A DNA stretch of 64,000 nt from Pseudoflavitalea rhizosphaerae (GTDB lineage Bacteria; Bacteroidota; Bacteroidia; Chitinophagales; Chitinophagaceae), in contig NZ_RCSU01000020.1 of the NCBI RefSeq assembly GCF_003991355.1, positions 52,750 through 116,749 of the forward strand. The letters run 5' to 3'. The notes beneath the pieces were generated by a model. That model searched no databases. It was not told where the DNA came from and worked only from the letters and a program-made list of their open reading frames with translations. Both the position numbers and the translations under genes were made by a program. Positions 44,201 through 52,689 of the stretch are shown piece after piece; position 1 is the stretch's first letter, and every line of letters starts with the position of its first letter.

Positions 44201-45958
44201 TCAAAACTCCGCTTCGGGCCTGCGTTCCCCGATCTGCTGCCGCCACATGGCATAATACAGTCCTTTCTGCTCAAGTAATTCATAATGGGAGCCCTGCTCT
44301 GTGATCTTTCCTTTCTCGAGTACGATGATATTATCTGCGTACATGATGGTGCTGAGCCTGTGCGCGATCATGATAGTGATCTGTTGTCTTTGCGAAGCAA
44401 TTTCGCGGATGGTTTCTGTGATAGCTTCTTCCGTGAGCGAGTCCAGCGCTGAAGTGGCTTCATCGAAGATCAGGAGCCGCGGCTCGCGGAGCAGCGCCCG
44501 TGCGATGCTCAGCCTTTGCTTTTCCCCGCCGGAGAGCTTGAGGCCGCCTTCGCCCAGCATCGTATCAAGTCCTGATTCATGACGCTTCACCAAATTGAGC
44601 GCCGATGCCTTTTCAATGGCCTGCATCATCTGCTCATCCGTTGCATTGGGCTGCACGAACAGCAGGTTCTGACGGATAGTGCCGGCAAACAGTTGTGTAT
44701 CCTGCGTTACAAAACCGATCTGTCGCCTGAGCTCATTGTAGCGCATAAGGGTAGCCGGTATCTCATTGAAAAAGATCTCACCTTCAACGGGTTTGTACAA
44801 TCCTACCAACAGCTTCACCAGGGTGGATTTGCCGGAACCGGACGGACCAACGAAAGCAACGGTATCGCCTTTCCTGAGAGTAAATGAAATCCCATCCATC
44901 GCATTCTGCCGGGCCGTTTTATGCCGGAACACTACATTATTGAAGCGGATGCTTTCCAGTTCATTGAGCTCGATGGGCTCTGGTGGCCTTTGTTCCACAG
45001 GCTTGTTCATCAGGGTATCGAAGGTTTGCAAAGATGCTTCCGCTTCCCGATAGGAAAGAATGATACTGCCGATATCCTGCAATGGACCGAAGATGGAACT
45101 GGAGATGAATTGCATACTGATCAGCTCCCCGGTACTCAGCACATTGCCGAAGATCAGCCATAACAATATGAAAAGAATGGATTGACGAAGTATATTCAGC
45201 ACGGTGCCCTGCAGGAAACTCAGCGTTCTTACCTGTTTTGTTTTCTGCATTTCCAGCTGGAAGATACGATAGGTGAATTCTCTAAGCCGCCGGATCTCAG
45301 GAAAGGTTAATCCCAGACTCCGTACCAGCTCTATGTTCCGCAGGGATTCAGTAATGATCCCCGCCATACGGTTGGTTTCTTTGTTGATAGATCTCTGGAG
45401 GGTCTTGATCTTTTTGCTAAGCAATCCGGTTAATGAACCCAACACCAACACGCCGATCACGAATACGGGGATCAGCGCCCAGTGCCTGGTAATAGCGTAC
45501 CAGATAAGAAAGCCCATGCCCACCAGTGAAGAGAAAAGAATATTGATGAACGAATTGATGAAGCGTTCGGTGTCTGTTCTTACCTTTTGCAAAATGGCCA
45601 TCGTTTCCCCGCTTCTTTGTTCTTCAAATTCACTGAAAGTAAGCCGGAGTGTTTGACGAAGACCATCATTGAAGATCTGTAATCCGAATTTCTGTACTGC
45701 CAGGCGGGTGAAATATTCCTGGAAGGCCCGCGCCACGCGGGCAAGTGTAGCGATGGCAATGGCGATGAAGAGCCACCAGAGTACACCGCGCACCAGCTCA
45801 TCCCGGGGTTTGATATTTACCTGGCTGGCGTAATCATCGATGATCCTTCCAAAGATCACGGGATCGATCAAAGCCAAGATCTGGGCAATCCCTGCAAGTA
45901 GCAAGGAGAAAAGGATCAACCACCGTTGTGGCTGTAAATATTTCCAAAGGATCTGCAT
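44201..45958 (-). CDS. ABC exporter, fused permease and ATPase (MsbA-like)
   Basis: 585 residues. Six-helix membrane domain (about 15-310) followed by the ATPase: Walker A VGPSGSGKSTLVKLL, Q-loop GFVTQDTQLFAG, signature LSGGEKQRLSIARALL, Walker B LLIFDEATSALDS, and switch His in IAHRLSTIMYAD. Such half-transporters dimerise and export lipids, drugs or peptides. No partner half is adjacent, so a homodimer is likely. MsbA-like lipid export is one possibility, but the substrate is not shown by the sequence. Confidence 0.93.
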   Translation of the reverse strand: MQILWKYLQPQRWLILFSLLLAGIAQILALIDPVIFGRIIDDYASQVNIKPRDELVRGVLWWLFIAIAIATLARVARAFQEYFTRLAVQKFGLQIFNDGLRQTLRLTFSEFEEQRSGETMAILQKVRTDTERFINSFINILFSSLVGMGFLIWYAITRHWALIPVFVIGVLVLGSLTGLLSKKIKTLQRSINKETNRMAGIITESLRNIELVRSLGLTFPEIRRLREFTYRIFQLEMQKTKQVRTLSFLQGTVLNILRQSILFILLWLIFGNVLSTGELISMQFISSSIFGPLQDIGSIILSYREAEASLQTFDTLMNKPVEQRPPEPIELNELESIRFNNVVFRHKTARQNAMDGISFTLRKGDTVAFVGPSGSGKSTLVKLLVGLYKPVEGEIFFNEIPATLMRYNELRRQIGFVTQDTQLFAGTIRQNLLFVQPNATDEQMMQAIEKASALNLVKRHESGLDTMLGEGGLKLSGGEKQRLSIARALLREPRLLIFDEATSALDSLTEEAITETIREIASQRQQITIMIAHRLSTIMYADNIIVLEKGKITEQGSHYELLEQKGLYYAMWRQQIGERRPEAEF

Positions 45959-46027
45959 GCCGGCGATGTGTACGGACGGGTTGGGAGTGGATACAAATCT
46001 AAGGAATTACGGTGAGCCACAATCGCT

Positions 46028-48460
46028 CTATCCACCCGAACCCACACGCCGCATCTCATCATCGGCGCTGCCACTTCTTTTTACACCTCCCTTGAATGTT
46101 TTGCCGAAGCGCCAGGTGAAACTTAGAACACCCACACGTGAGTCACGTTGGATCTCGAAATATTCTTCTGAGTCTTTGAACTGAGTGAGACCGTTCATGG
46201 CCTGTGTATAGAAAATATCGCGGAAAGCCAGTTTGAGAGTGGCTTTGTTGTTGAACAAAAGTTTTGAGATCCCAGCGCCTGCCTGACCCGTAGGTTCCAC
46301 CACTTCCTGAATGTCTTCCTGGCTGCGCGTGATGTAATACGCAGTCAATTCAGCAGCCCATCCTTTTTTGAATTTGAACTGGTTGTTGATATTCCCATTG
46401 AACTGGGTGATGGTTGGCGTAAGTTCCTTCCACAGCATCCCTTTGAAACGTTTATGGATCAGATCGCCCTGCAAACTCATATTCCACCAGGAGGCAGGCT
46501 GCCATTGCACACTCACCGAAAGTCCGAAATTCTGTTTGTTGCCCACATTGCCATAGGAATACAGGAAAGAGCCATCGGGTTTGATCAGGAACAGCTGGGC
46601 AAAATAGTCGGAGGTTCGACTATAGCTCACCGTTGTCATCAGCCATTCTTTATATACATGCGATAACTGGAAGTTCCAGGTGTATTGTGGCAGCAGGAAC
46701 GGATTGCCACGCTGGCTGGTGTATTTGTTGATGATGAACTCGAAGGGGTTGAGGTTCTGGAACACGGGCCTGTCGATCCTTCTGCCGGCGCTGATGGTGA
46801 AGCTATTGGAAGAATCGGGTTTATACTGAAGATAAGTAGTGGGGAAGAGGCTATTGTAGTTCCGGGAGAAAGCAGAATCTTTCCGCAATGCATTGCCTGA
46901 TTGTTCTGCATCATAACCTGTGTGCTCAAATCGGAGCCCCACCTGGGCTGTGAACTTTTCCCACGACTTCCCGAAGTTGCCGTAGGCGGCATGAATATTC
47001 TCGATGTAAACGAATTGATTGGTCTTATCCGGATTGTTCTCCCAGCTGCCGCTGGTATTGATCCCGTAGCCGGCGAAATTGTCAGTACGAATGCGGCTGC
47101 TTTTCCAGCCAGCTTCCATTTTCATGGTTTCGCCAAACTTTTGCGTGTAATCCGCCTTGCCGGTGATGATCCGGATCTTTGTGGGGATCTCGCCTCGTTC
47201 GGCCTCGGTATAGCCATTATTCCCTTCGCGAACATTCCGGAAGAGCTGGTAGTTGCGGATATTGTATCCGAGCCAGTCGAGGTCCATTGTCAGTTCCTGT
47301 TCAGCACTGAAGTTGTGTCGTGCATTGATGTTCACTGTTCCGTTGCGCCAGTTGAGCGTGCTGTATCCGATGCTGTTGATCACGGAATCCTTTTCTGCGT
47401 TATCTCCCAGCCATTCGGCTTCGGCCTTGCTGTGGGTGCGGCGATACTGATAGAAGCCATTGGCCAGTATCCCAACGGATGTTTTCTTGTTGATGACATA
47501 ATCCAGACCCAGCTTCAACGAATGGTTCTGTCCATTGCCTTCGATGCGGGTGGGCTGCTGTAACACTGCATTGGCATTGGTAGTGCCGGGGTCGAAATAT
47601 TTTCGAAGGGCATAGAGGTACATGAGGAAACCACCTTCATTCAGGTTGTAGTTCATGAATGCGTTGAGCGGCCCCTGCCTGTAATTCAATGCCAGGCTAT
47701 GAACGGACCTTTGTTTTCTTCCCTGCTGGTAAGCCGTGCTGGCCGTTCCGTTGAAACCCTGCTGCTTGTTCTTTTTCGTTTTTATATTGATCACGCCTGC
47801 ATTGCCGGTAGCATCGTATTTACTAGGTGGATTGTCCATCAATTCTATCTGCTCCAGTTGGGAAGCCGACATGCCCGAAAGGAGATTACTGAGATCAGAT
47901 CCTGACAGATATGTAGGTTTGCCATCGATCAGCACCAGCACATTCGATCTTCCTTTCAGGCTCACATTACCGTCACGGTCAACCGAAACGCCGGGAGATT
48001 TCTCCAGCACTTCCAAGACGGTGGCGCCTGTACTGGTGATACTGTTGTCAACAGAAACGATGGTCTTATCCGGAGCGAATTTGATCAAAGGCCTTCTTGC
48101 CGAGATGGTCACTTCCCGGAGGGAAGCGTTGGAACGAAGTAAGGTAATCGAAAGCGGGAGGTTCGCGTTACCGGAGCTGATCTCTACCGGGCCTGCATAT
48201 TGTGTGATATGATCAACCATGGTGATGCGGAAGAGATATATACCGGCAGGAATATTTTCGAATAGCACTTTGCCGGAGGAGTCCGTCATCCGTATTTTGA
48301 CAGCTACAGAATCTTTCACTCTCAGAATAGCAACAGAAGCCAGTGGAAGCGGTTGTTGCTGATTGTTATTTACAGTAATGGTGATATCACCATCTTCAGC
48401 AGGTTGTGCCCACGAAACCTGCGCTATCAGTATCAAGACAACTACATACAGTGCTCGCAT
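46028..48460 (-). CDS. Outer-membrane beta-barrel protein with carboxypeptidase-like and plug domains
   Basis: 810 residues. Signal peptide (LYVVVLILIAQVSWAQPAED), carboxypeptidase-regulatory-like domain (PLPLASVAILRVKDSVAV; GKVLFENIPAGIYLFRITMV), a TonB-plug domain (VLEVLEKSPGVSVDRDGNVS, VLVLIDGKPTYLSGSDLSNL) and a barrel of the OMP_b-brl_3 type ending VLSFTWRFGKTFKG and a polar tail. The family is related to TonB-dependent receptors but lacks a SusD partner; its cargo is generally unknown. A hairpin with a T-run lies directly before the start codon (separate entry). Confidence 0.92.
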   Translation of the reverse strand: MRALYVVVLILIAQVSWAQPAEDGDITITVNNNQQQPLPLASVAILRVKDSVAVKIRMTDSSGKVLFENIPAGIYLFRITMVDHITQYAGPVEISSGNANLPLSITLLRSNASLREVTISARRPLIKFAPDKTIVSVDNSITSTGATVLEVLEKSPGVSVDRDGNVSLKGRSNVLVLIDGKPTYLSGSDLSNLLSGMSASQLEQIELMDNPPSKYDATGNAGVINIKTKKNKQQGFNGTASTAYQQGRKQRSVHSLALNYRQGPLNAFMNYNLNEGGFLMYLYALRKYFDPGTTNANAVLQQPTRIEGNGQNHSLKLGLDYVINKKTSVGILANGFYQYRRTHSKAEAEWLGDNAEKDSVINSIGYSTLNWRNGTVNINARHNFSAEQELTMDLDWLGYNIRNYQLFRNVREGNNGYTEAERGEIPTKIRIITGKADYTQKFGETMKMEAGWKSSRIRTDNFAGYGINTSGSWENNPDKTNQFVYIENIHAAYGNFGKSWEKFTAQVGLRFEHTGYDAEQSGNALRKDSAFSRNYNSLFPTTYLQYKPDSSNSFTISAGRRIDRPVFQNLNPFEFIINKYTSQRGNPFLLPQYTWNFQLSHVYKEWLMTTVSYSRTSDYFAQLFLIKPDGSFLYSYGNVGNKQNFGLSVSVQWQPASWWNMSLQGDLIHKRFKGMLWKELTPTITQFNGNINNQFKFKKGWAAELTAYYITRSQEDIQEVVEPTGQAGAGISKLLFNNKATLKLAFRDIFYTQAMNGLTQFKDSEEYFEIQRDSRVGVLSFTWRFGKTFKGGVKRSGSADDEMRRVGSGG

Positions 48461-48498
48461 AATAAAAAAGGATCAATCGAAATTACTCGAGTTGATCC
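48461..48498 (-). terminator. Terminator-like hairpin directly before the barrel-protein start codon
   Basis: On the minus strand a 7-bp stem GGATCAA / TTGATCC (48492-48498 with 48470-48476), extended inside by a TCGA/TCGA pair, is followed by TTTTTTATT and then, after one base, the ATG at 48460. It could end the DUF3127 transcript, but only nine bases separate it from the next start codon. Any transcript that makes the barrel protein from an upstream promoter must pass it, so it may act as an attenuator. Confidence 0.65.
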
Positions 48499-48582
48499 TG
48501 TATCATTAGCTGTATTATGTCAGTGGCAATATACTGTTGCAGGGAACCTGAACCGGATAAAAAGTCGTCTGAACCGACGATT

Positions 48583-48927
48583 TTAAAACGGAAGATCGTC
48601 GTCAGACGCTCCTGGCTGAAATCCGGGAGGACCATCGGGCACCGCGCTGTTGCCGCCGCCAGCTGCTGCGCGCACAACTTTCCATGCTTTCACGTCTGTG
48701 TACCAGCGGCCATTGAATTCGCGGCTTTCCACGTCGAAGGAAACTGTAACCTGTTCGCCGGGTTTGATGCTGGCGAGATCTATTTTATCGCCCCAGGCTG
48801 CAATGCAAACTTTTTTGGGGTAAGTATCGCCTGTTTCGAGAATGAATTCCTGTTTTTTCCAGGTGCCGTTCTTTCCCTGTCCTGTTTGCACGGGAAGGAA
48901 CTGGAGGATCTTTCCACTTATGTCCAT
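48583..48927 (-). CDS. DUF3127 protein (small OB-fold-like, Bacteroidota-specific)
   Basis: 114 residues from the ATG at 48925-48927. The frame stays open further upstream into repeat copy 3, but the family starts at MDISGKILQFLPVQTG. Core: KNGTWKKQEFILETGDTYPK, KVCIAAWGDKIDL, VTVSFDVESREFNGRWYTDV and the Asp-rich ending DDDLPF, which resembles the acidic tip of single-strand DNA-binding proteins. The tip suggests a nucleic-acid partner role (inference); function is not established. Confidence 0.88.
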   Translation of the reverse strand: MDISGKILQFLPVQTGQGKNGTWKKQEFILETGDTYPKKVCIAAWGDKIDLASIKPGEQVTVSFDVESREFNGRWYTDVKAWKVVRAAAGGGNSAVPDGPPGFQPGASDDDLPF

Positions 48928-49029
48928 TATTGACTGATTTACTGATTTGCGTAAATATATGGCGGGTTTGAAAAACGGCAATAAGAATTTATGCAGGTGA
49001 TGTGCAGGAAGCAGGAGATGGTAAAGATC

Positions 49030-49155
49030 CAGGGTGCCACCAGTCGCTCGCCTCCGGCGAGTGACCCATATTTGTTCGCCTCCGGCGAACACCGCGTCGC
49101 CGGAGGCGACTAAATAGAAGTCACTCGCCGGAGGCGAGCGACTGGCGGCACCCTG
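49030..49155. repeat. Palindromic four-hairpin element, copy 3 (best preserved)
   Basis: 126 bp with a perfect 9-bp terminal inverted repeat, CAGGGTGCC (49030-49038) and GGCACCCTG (49147-49155); with the next bases about 24 bp of the ends are complementary with one mismatch. Inside are four hairpins with TCC or GGA loops. The central pair runs in the opposite order to copies 1 and 2 (GTTCGCC hairpin first, GTCGCC hairpin second). It lies in the 397 bp between the divergent DUF3127 and Lrp genes; the rest of that gap is AT-rich, ending with a possible TAAATTTA promoter block about 20 bp before the Lrp start. No target duplication is visible. Confidence 0.93.
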
Positions 49156-49324
49156 GCGCTTTCTTCGTTCAAAACCCGAATAAAATTCGGTTTTAAACCC
49201 CTTTCACTTTGCAATTCCGATTATTGTTCGGCCATCGACCCATAAAATCTGAATAAATTCTAAATTTTGCCGTTTCACCGAATATTATTCTGGAATATTT
49301 TAAATTTACAGAAAGATAGCAGCA

Positions 49325-49795
49325 ATGGAAATCACCCTCGACAATACAGACCTCCAGATACTCGACCTGATGCAGTCAAATGCCCGGATCTCCAATGCAG
49401 ACCTGGCACGCGAACTGAATATGGCGCCCTCAGCAGTACTGGAGCGAGTAAAGAAACTCGAGAACAAAAATGTGATCGTCCGTTATTCTGCGCAGGTGAA
49501 TCCTGCAGCCATTCAACAAAAACTCCTCGCTTTTATTTTCATAAGATCCTCCGAAGGATTTTCCTGTAGTGGTGACACTTCCAAAGCCCTTGCACAAATT
49601 CCCGAAGTGCAGGAAGTACATCATATCGCAGGAGAAGATTGCTACCTTATTAAAGTCCGCACTGCCGATTCTGCCTCACTCATGCATTTGATGCGCAACT
49701 CACTCCAAAAGATCCCTAATATTTCATCCACCAAAACAACCATCGTTTTGGAAACCGTAAAAGAGCAACAGCAACTGGTCATTCCAAAAAAATAA
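49325..49795 (+). CDS. Lrp/AsnC-family transcriptional regulator
   Basis: 156 residues. N-terminal helix-turn-helix (LDNTDLQILDLMQSNARISN, ADLARELNMAPSAVLERVKK) and a C-terminal RAM/ligand-binding domain (LAFIFIRSSEGFSC, VQEVHHIAGEDCYLIKVRTA, ISSTKTTIVLETV). Lrp-type proteins sense amino acids. It sits 5 bp upstream of an EamA exporter gene on the same strand, a frequent arrangement in which the regulator controls export of an amino acid or metabolite. Confidence 0.94.
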   Translation: MEITLDNTDLQILDLMQSNARISNADLARELNMAPSAVLERVKKLENKNVIVRYSAQVNPAAIQQKLLAFIFIRSSEGFSCSGDTSKALAQIPEVQEVHHIAGEDCYLIKVRTADSASLMHLMRNSLQKIPNISSTKTTIVLETVKEQQQLVIPKK

Positions 49796-49800
49796 AATGT

Positions 49801-50808
49801 ATGTCAACTGTAGCCAAAAAGCCCGCTTCAACGATCATGGTGATCCTCGCGTTCGCCACTGTGTACCTGGTATGGGGTTCCACATATTTTTTCATTCAAA
49901 AGGCTGTACATGATTTCCCGCCTTTGATCATGGGGGCATTGCGTTTCCTGGTGGCCGGCGGCATCATGCTGGCCTGGTGTCTGATCAGGGGAGAGAAGCT
50001 CTGGAGCCCCAAACAATTCAAAGCGGCCTTTATTACCGGCGCGCTGTTGTTGTTCATCGGAAACGGTTGTGTGATCTGGGCTGAGAAAACTTTACCCAGC
50101 TCCCTGGTGGCCGTTTGGATCTCTTCGGCGCCCATCTGGTTCCTCCTGCTCGATAAATCAAAATGGAAAGAGAATTTCCGCAGCACCAGCACCATCGTTG
50201 GACTGATCATCGGTTTCATTGGTGTAGTGTTGCTGCTGAGTGATCAACTGGATACGATCATGAATACGCCAGGCGGCGGGGAAACACTGGTTGGCCTCCT
50301 CATCGTGTTGGTGGGTTGTATCAGCTGGGCTGGAGGTTCCATCTATTCCAAATACAATTCAACAGGATCAGCCCTCGTGAACACCACTATTCAAATGCTG
50401 ACTGCGGGTTTTATCTTCCTCCCAGGCAGTTTTATTGCCGGAGAATGGAAGGAATTCAGCTTTGCGGCAGTGAGCACCAGCGCATGGCTTTCCCTTGGCT
50501 ACCTGATCTTGTTCGGATCTATACTTGCTTTCAGCGCTTATGTATGGCTGTTACAGGTGAGAAGCCCAACGCAGGTGAGTACTTATGCTTACGTGAACCC
50601 TGTTGTGGCTGTGTTATTGGGAGTCTTCTTCGCCAATGAGGTGATGAGCTTCTGGCAGTTGCTTGGACTGGGCATTATCCTGGGAAGCGTGCTGCTGATC
50701 AACCTCGCCAAATATCGCAATTCTGATAAAGGAAATTCAGGCAAAGGCTCAACGCCTTTGTTGAATAAACGACTCATTGTTTCTAATGCTCAGGAAAAGA
50801 TGGCCTAG
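49801..50808 (+). CDS. EamA-family (DMT superfamily) transporter
   Basis: 335 residues, ten predicted membrane helices in two EamA repeats: VILAFATVYLVWGSTYFFIQ at the start with the FPPLIMGALRFLVAGG motif, and a second half beginning LLIVLVGCISWAGGSIYSKY with PVVAVLLGVFFANEVMSFWQ near the end. Members export amino acids and other metabolites. It forms an operon with the Lrp regulator 5 bp upstream and ends before a terminator-like hairpin. Substrate unknown. Confidence 0.94.
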   Translation: MSTVAKKPASTIMVILAFATVYLVWGSTYFFIQKAVHDFPPLIMGALRFLVAGGIMLAWCLIRGEKLWSPKQFKAAFITGALLLFIGNGCVIWAEKTLPSSLVAVWISSAPIWFLLLDKSKWKENFRSTSTIVGLIIGFIGVVLLLSDQLDTIMNTPGGGETLVGLLIVLVGCISWAGGSIYSKYNSTGSALVNTTIQMLTAGFIFLPGSFIAGEWKEFSFAAVSTSAWLSLGYLILFGSILAFSAYVWLLQVRSPTQVSTYAYVNPVVAVLLGVFFANEVMSFWQLLGLGIILGSVLLINLAKYRNSDKGNSGKGSTPLLNKRLIVSNAQEKMA

Positions 50809-50822
50809 TCAGCCATTGCAGG

Positions 50823-50860
50823 CAGGGTCTTCAGTTTTACGGATGGAGATCCTGTTTTTT
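50823..50860 (+). terminator. Terminator-like hairpin after the EamA gene
   Basis: 7-bp stem CAGGGTC (50823-50829) and GATCCTG (50848-50854) with one G-T pair, 18-nt loop, followed by six T. It is 14 bp after the EamA stop. The loop is long, so this is a moderate call. Confidence 0.6.
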
Positions 50861-50873
50861 CCTGCGGCATAGA

Positions 50874-51920
50874 TCAGCTTTCTTCGTCGAAAAAGATCTT
50901 GTAGTATTTCTTTCCCGTCATTTCATCCACTCCTTTTTCAATCAGGTCTCTCCGGCCGTGAATATAGATATGGAAGTTCTTATCCAGCTTTAATACGGTC
51001 TTGAAAACACGCTGCTGTTTTTTTACCGCGTTGATATGGATAGCGAATTCATCATTCAGTTCAAAGTTCTTCGCTGATTCGAAATTCTTTTTGTAATCCA
51101 TGAAAGTGTCAACCACTTCCTGGTGGTGCATCACTTCTTCTGCAAATTCCTGAATGCTGAAATTTTCCTTGCTCTTGAAATAATCCATACTCCTGTTGAG
51201 CAGGTCTATCTGATCACTTTTGGATACGTCGAATTTTTCCGGGTATTCCTGGGTGATGAATTGCTTACAGAGATTAAGGACCTTGTCTGTATTATGGTAG
51301 CTGTCAGCATAGGGAGTTATCTGCAGGAACTCTTCCACCCAGTATTGCGCATCATTGTTCTTATTGGTACTGTCTACCACGCAAACCTTGAAGCCTTCCA
51401 CGGTATTTGTTCTGAACACGAGACAGCCTTTGTCCATTTTATTGATGTTGACGCCTTCTTCATGTAAAACCTCATAGCTTTTTCCATGGGGGAATACCCT
51501 CAGGAAGGATTCCTTGGTTTCAGATTTGAAAATGCCGATTGCCTGAATATATTCACCTTCAAAAGGAACATTGTCGAATTGCACTACATAGAGTTCACCT
51601 TCTTTTACTTTAACGTGCGTGGATTTTGTGTAGAGGAAACGGGCAATATAGGCGGCCTGTTCCTGGAAGGACTCCCTGTCTTCAAAGATAGCGGCCACAT
51701 AGCGGTACACTTCATTCATTTGAAGATCGCTGATATGCGTGAAGTGGAAGAGCTCGTTTTCGTTGAAGGCGCCGAGGAAGTATTTGGTGAGCAGGCCTCT
51801 CACGATCTCGTCGTTGAGTGTAAGCATGTTTTCACTCAGGTGCAGATCTTCGCCACGGGAGGGGTTGCCGATCTTGTGAACGATCACTTTCTCCAGCTGT
51901 ACACTATCGATGCCTGTCAT
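50874..51920 (-). CDS. Nucleoid-associated protein (NdpA/YejK, NA37 family)
   Basis: 348 residues, no signal. NA37 features: an N-terminal VQLEKVIVHKIGNPSRGEDL and LHLSENMLTLNDEIVRGLLT, a middle YIARFLYTKSTHVKVKEGEL and ELYVVQFDNV, and a C-terminal INAVKKQQRVFKTVLKLDKN with IHIHGR-type GRRDLIEKG. YejK-type proteins associate with the nucleoid in cell extracts; their molecular role is poorly known, and phage-related homologues exist. It stands alone, downstream of the cyclophilin gene on the same strand with 38 bp between them. Confidence 0.9.
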   Translation of the reverse strand: MTGIDSVQLEKVIVHKIGNPSRGEDLHLSENMLTLNDEIVRGLLTKYFLGAFNENELFHFTHISDLQMNEVYRYVAAIFEDRESFQEQAAYIARFLYTKSTHVKVKEGELYVVQFDNVPFEGEYIQAIGIFKSETKESFLRVFPHGKSYEVLHEEGVNINKMDKGCLVFRTNTVEGFKVCVVDSTNKNNDAQYWVEEFLQITPYADSYHNTDKVLNLCKQFITQEYPEKFDVSKSDQIDLLNRSMDYFKSKENFSIQEFAEEVMHHQEVVDTFMDYKKNFESAKNFELNDEFAIHINAVKKQQRVFKTVLKLDKNFHIYIHGRRDLIEKGVDEMTGKKYYKIFFDEES

Positions 51921-51958
51921 GTTACTTCGTTTTTTGAGGCCGCGAAGATAAGCAGCCG

Positions 51959-52684
51959 TTACAACTTTTTGATGTTGTAAATAGGAACAGGAGGGTCGAA
52001 ATACTGATCGTATTCAGGTTGGTTGTAGATCTTTCTTACAATGTCCAGTCCTTTCACAACCCTTCCGAAGGCGGCGTAGCCGAGTCCGTCTGCATTGTTG
52101 GCGCCGCCGGCATCGAATCCTGGCTGATCGCCGATGCAGATGAAGAATTCGCTGGTGGCTGTGCCGGGGTCTGTGCGTGCGAGAGAAACAACACCGTCTT
52201 TGTGGAGAATGCCTGTTTCTTTGGTGGACTCGTGTGGAATGCCCGGTAACTCCGGTCTTTTCTTCGATCTGTACAAGCCTCCCTGGACCAGGTTGGCTTT
52301 GGCCGCATTGGAAGGTTGGTTCTCATCGTTCAATACACGGTAGAAACTGGCGTTATTGTAAAGATCTTTTTCTATGTAACTTAAAAATGCGGCAACGCTT
52401 TTGGGCGCTTTATCGGGATAAAGTTCAATGATGATATCACCCTGGCGGGTGCTGATCTCCACGCGCGGATGTTTGGAGTCTCCGGAGGAACAGCCTACGA
52501 ACAGGAACACAGCCACTATCAGTTGCCACCAATACTTCGGGTGTGCCCAGTCGCCCGCCTCCCGGCGAGTGACTTCTATTTGCCCGCCTCCGGCGGGCGC
52601 CGTGTCGCCGGAGGCGACGGAATAACCGTCACTCACGGGGACGCGAGCGACTACAGCACCCTGATTTGATTTTCCAGGCTTCAT
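51959..52684 (-). CDS. Cyclophilin-type peptidyl-prolyl isomerase lipoprotein, N-terminus carrying repeat copy 4
   Basis: 241 residues. Cyclophilin domain: VEISTRQGDIIIELYPDKAP, SFYRVL with catalytic Arg, GVVSLARTDPGTATSEFFIC, and GYAAFGRVVKGLDIVRKIY. The lipoprotein signal YWWQLIVAVFLFVGC puts the Cys at residue 65, far later than normal, because residues 8-49 come from repeat copy 4 (42 codons, 126 bp, frame kept). Without it the protein would start MKPGKSN then KYWWQLIV with Cys at 23, an ordinary lipoprotein. The ATG at 52684 is the only in-frame ATG ahead of the signal. Whether the long form is exported is unknown. It should speed proline isomerisation in the periplasm. Confidence 0.88.
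   Translation of the reverse strand: MKPGKSNQGAVVARVPVSDGYSVASGDTAPAGGGQIEVTRREAGDWAHPKYWWQLIVAVFLFVGCSSGDSKHPRVEISTRQGDIIIELYPDKAPKSVAAFLSYIEKDLYNNASFYRVLNDENQPSNAAKANLVQGGLYRSKKRPELPGIPHESTKETGILHKDGVVSLARTDPGTATSEFFICIGDQPGFDAGGANNADGLGYAAFGRVVKGLDIVRKIYNQPEYDQYFDPPVPIYNIKKL
52538..52663. repeat. Palindromic four-hairpin element, copy 4, inside a coding region
   Basis: 126 bp with ends GGGTGTGCC and CAGCACCCTG, flanking hairpins CGCC-TCCC-GGCG, CCCGCC-TCC-GGCGGG (52582-52597), GTCGCC-GGA-GGCGAC (52604-52618) and a degraded last hairpin (GTCACTCACGG and ACGCGAGCGAC). Central order matches copy 3. It occupies codons 8-49 of the cyclophilin gene and contains no stop in that frame. It is more mutated than copies 2 and 3, but several changes are paired (e.g. 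GTTCGCC to GCCCGCC with GGCGAAC to GGCGGGC), which keeps the hairpins. Confidence 0.88.
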
Positions 52685-52689
52685 ATGTA

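Noticed and set aside
48928..49092. Upstream extension of the DUF3127 reading frame
   Set aside because: The extra 55 codons come partly from repeat copy 3 and have no family similarity; the conserved protein starts at MDISGKIL (48927).
49030..49155. Element as a plain bidirectional terminator or a tRNA-like gene
   Set aside because: It lacks T-runs, sits also between divergent genes and inside a coding region, and has no anticodon or TPsiC features.
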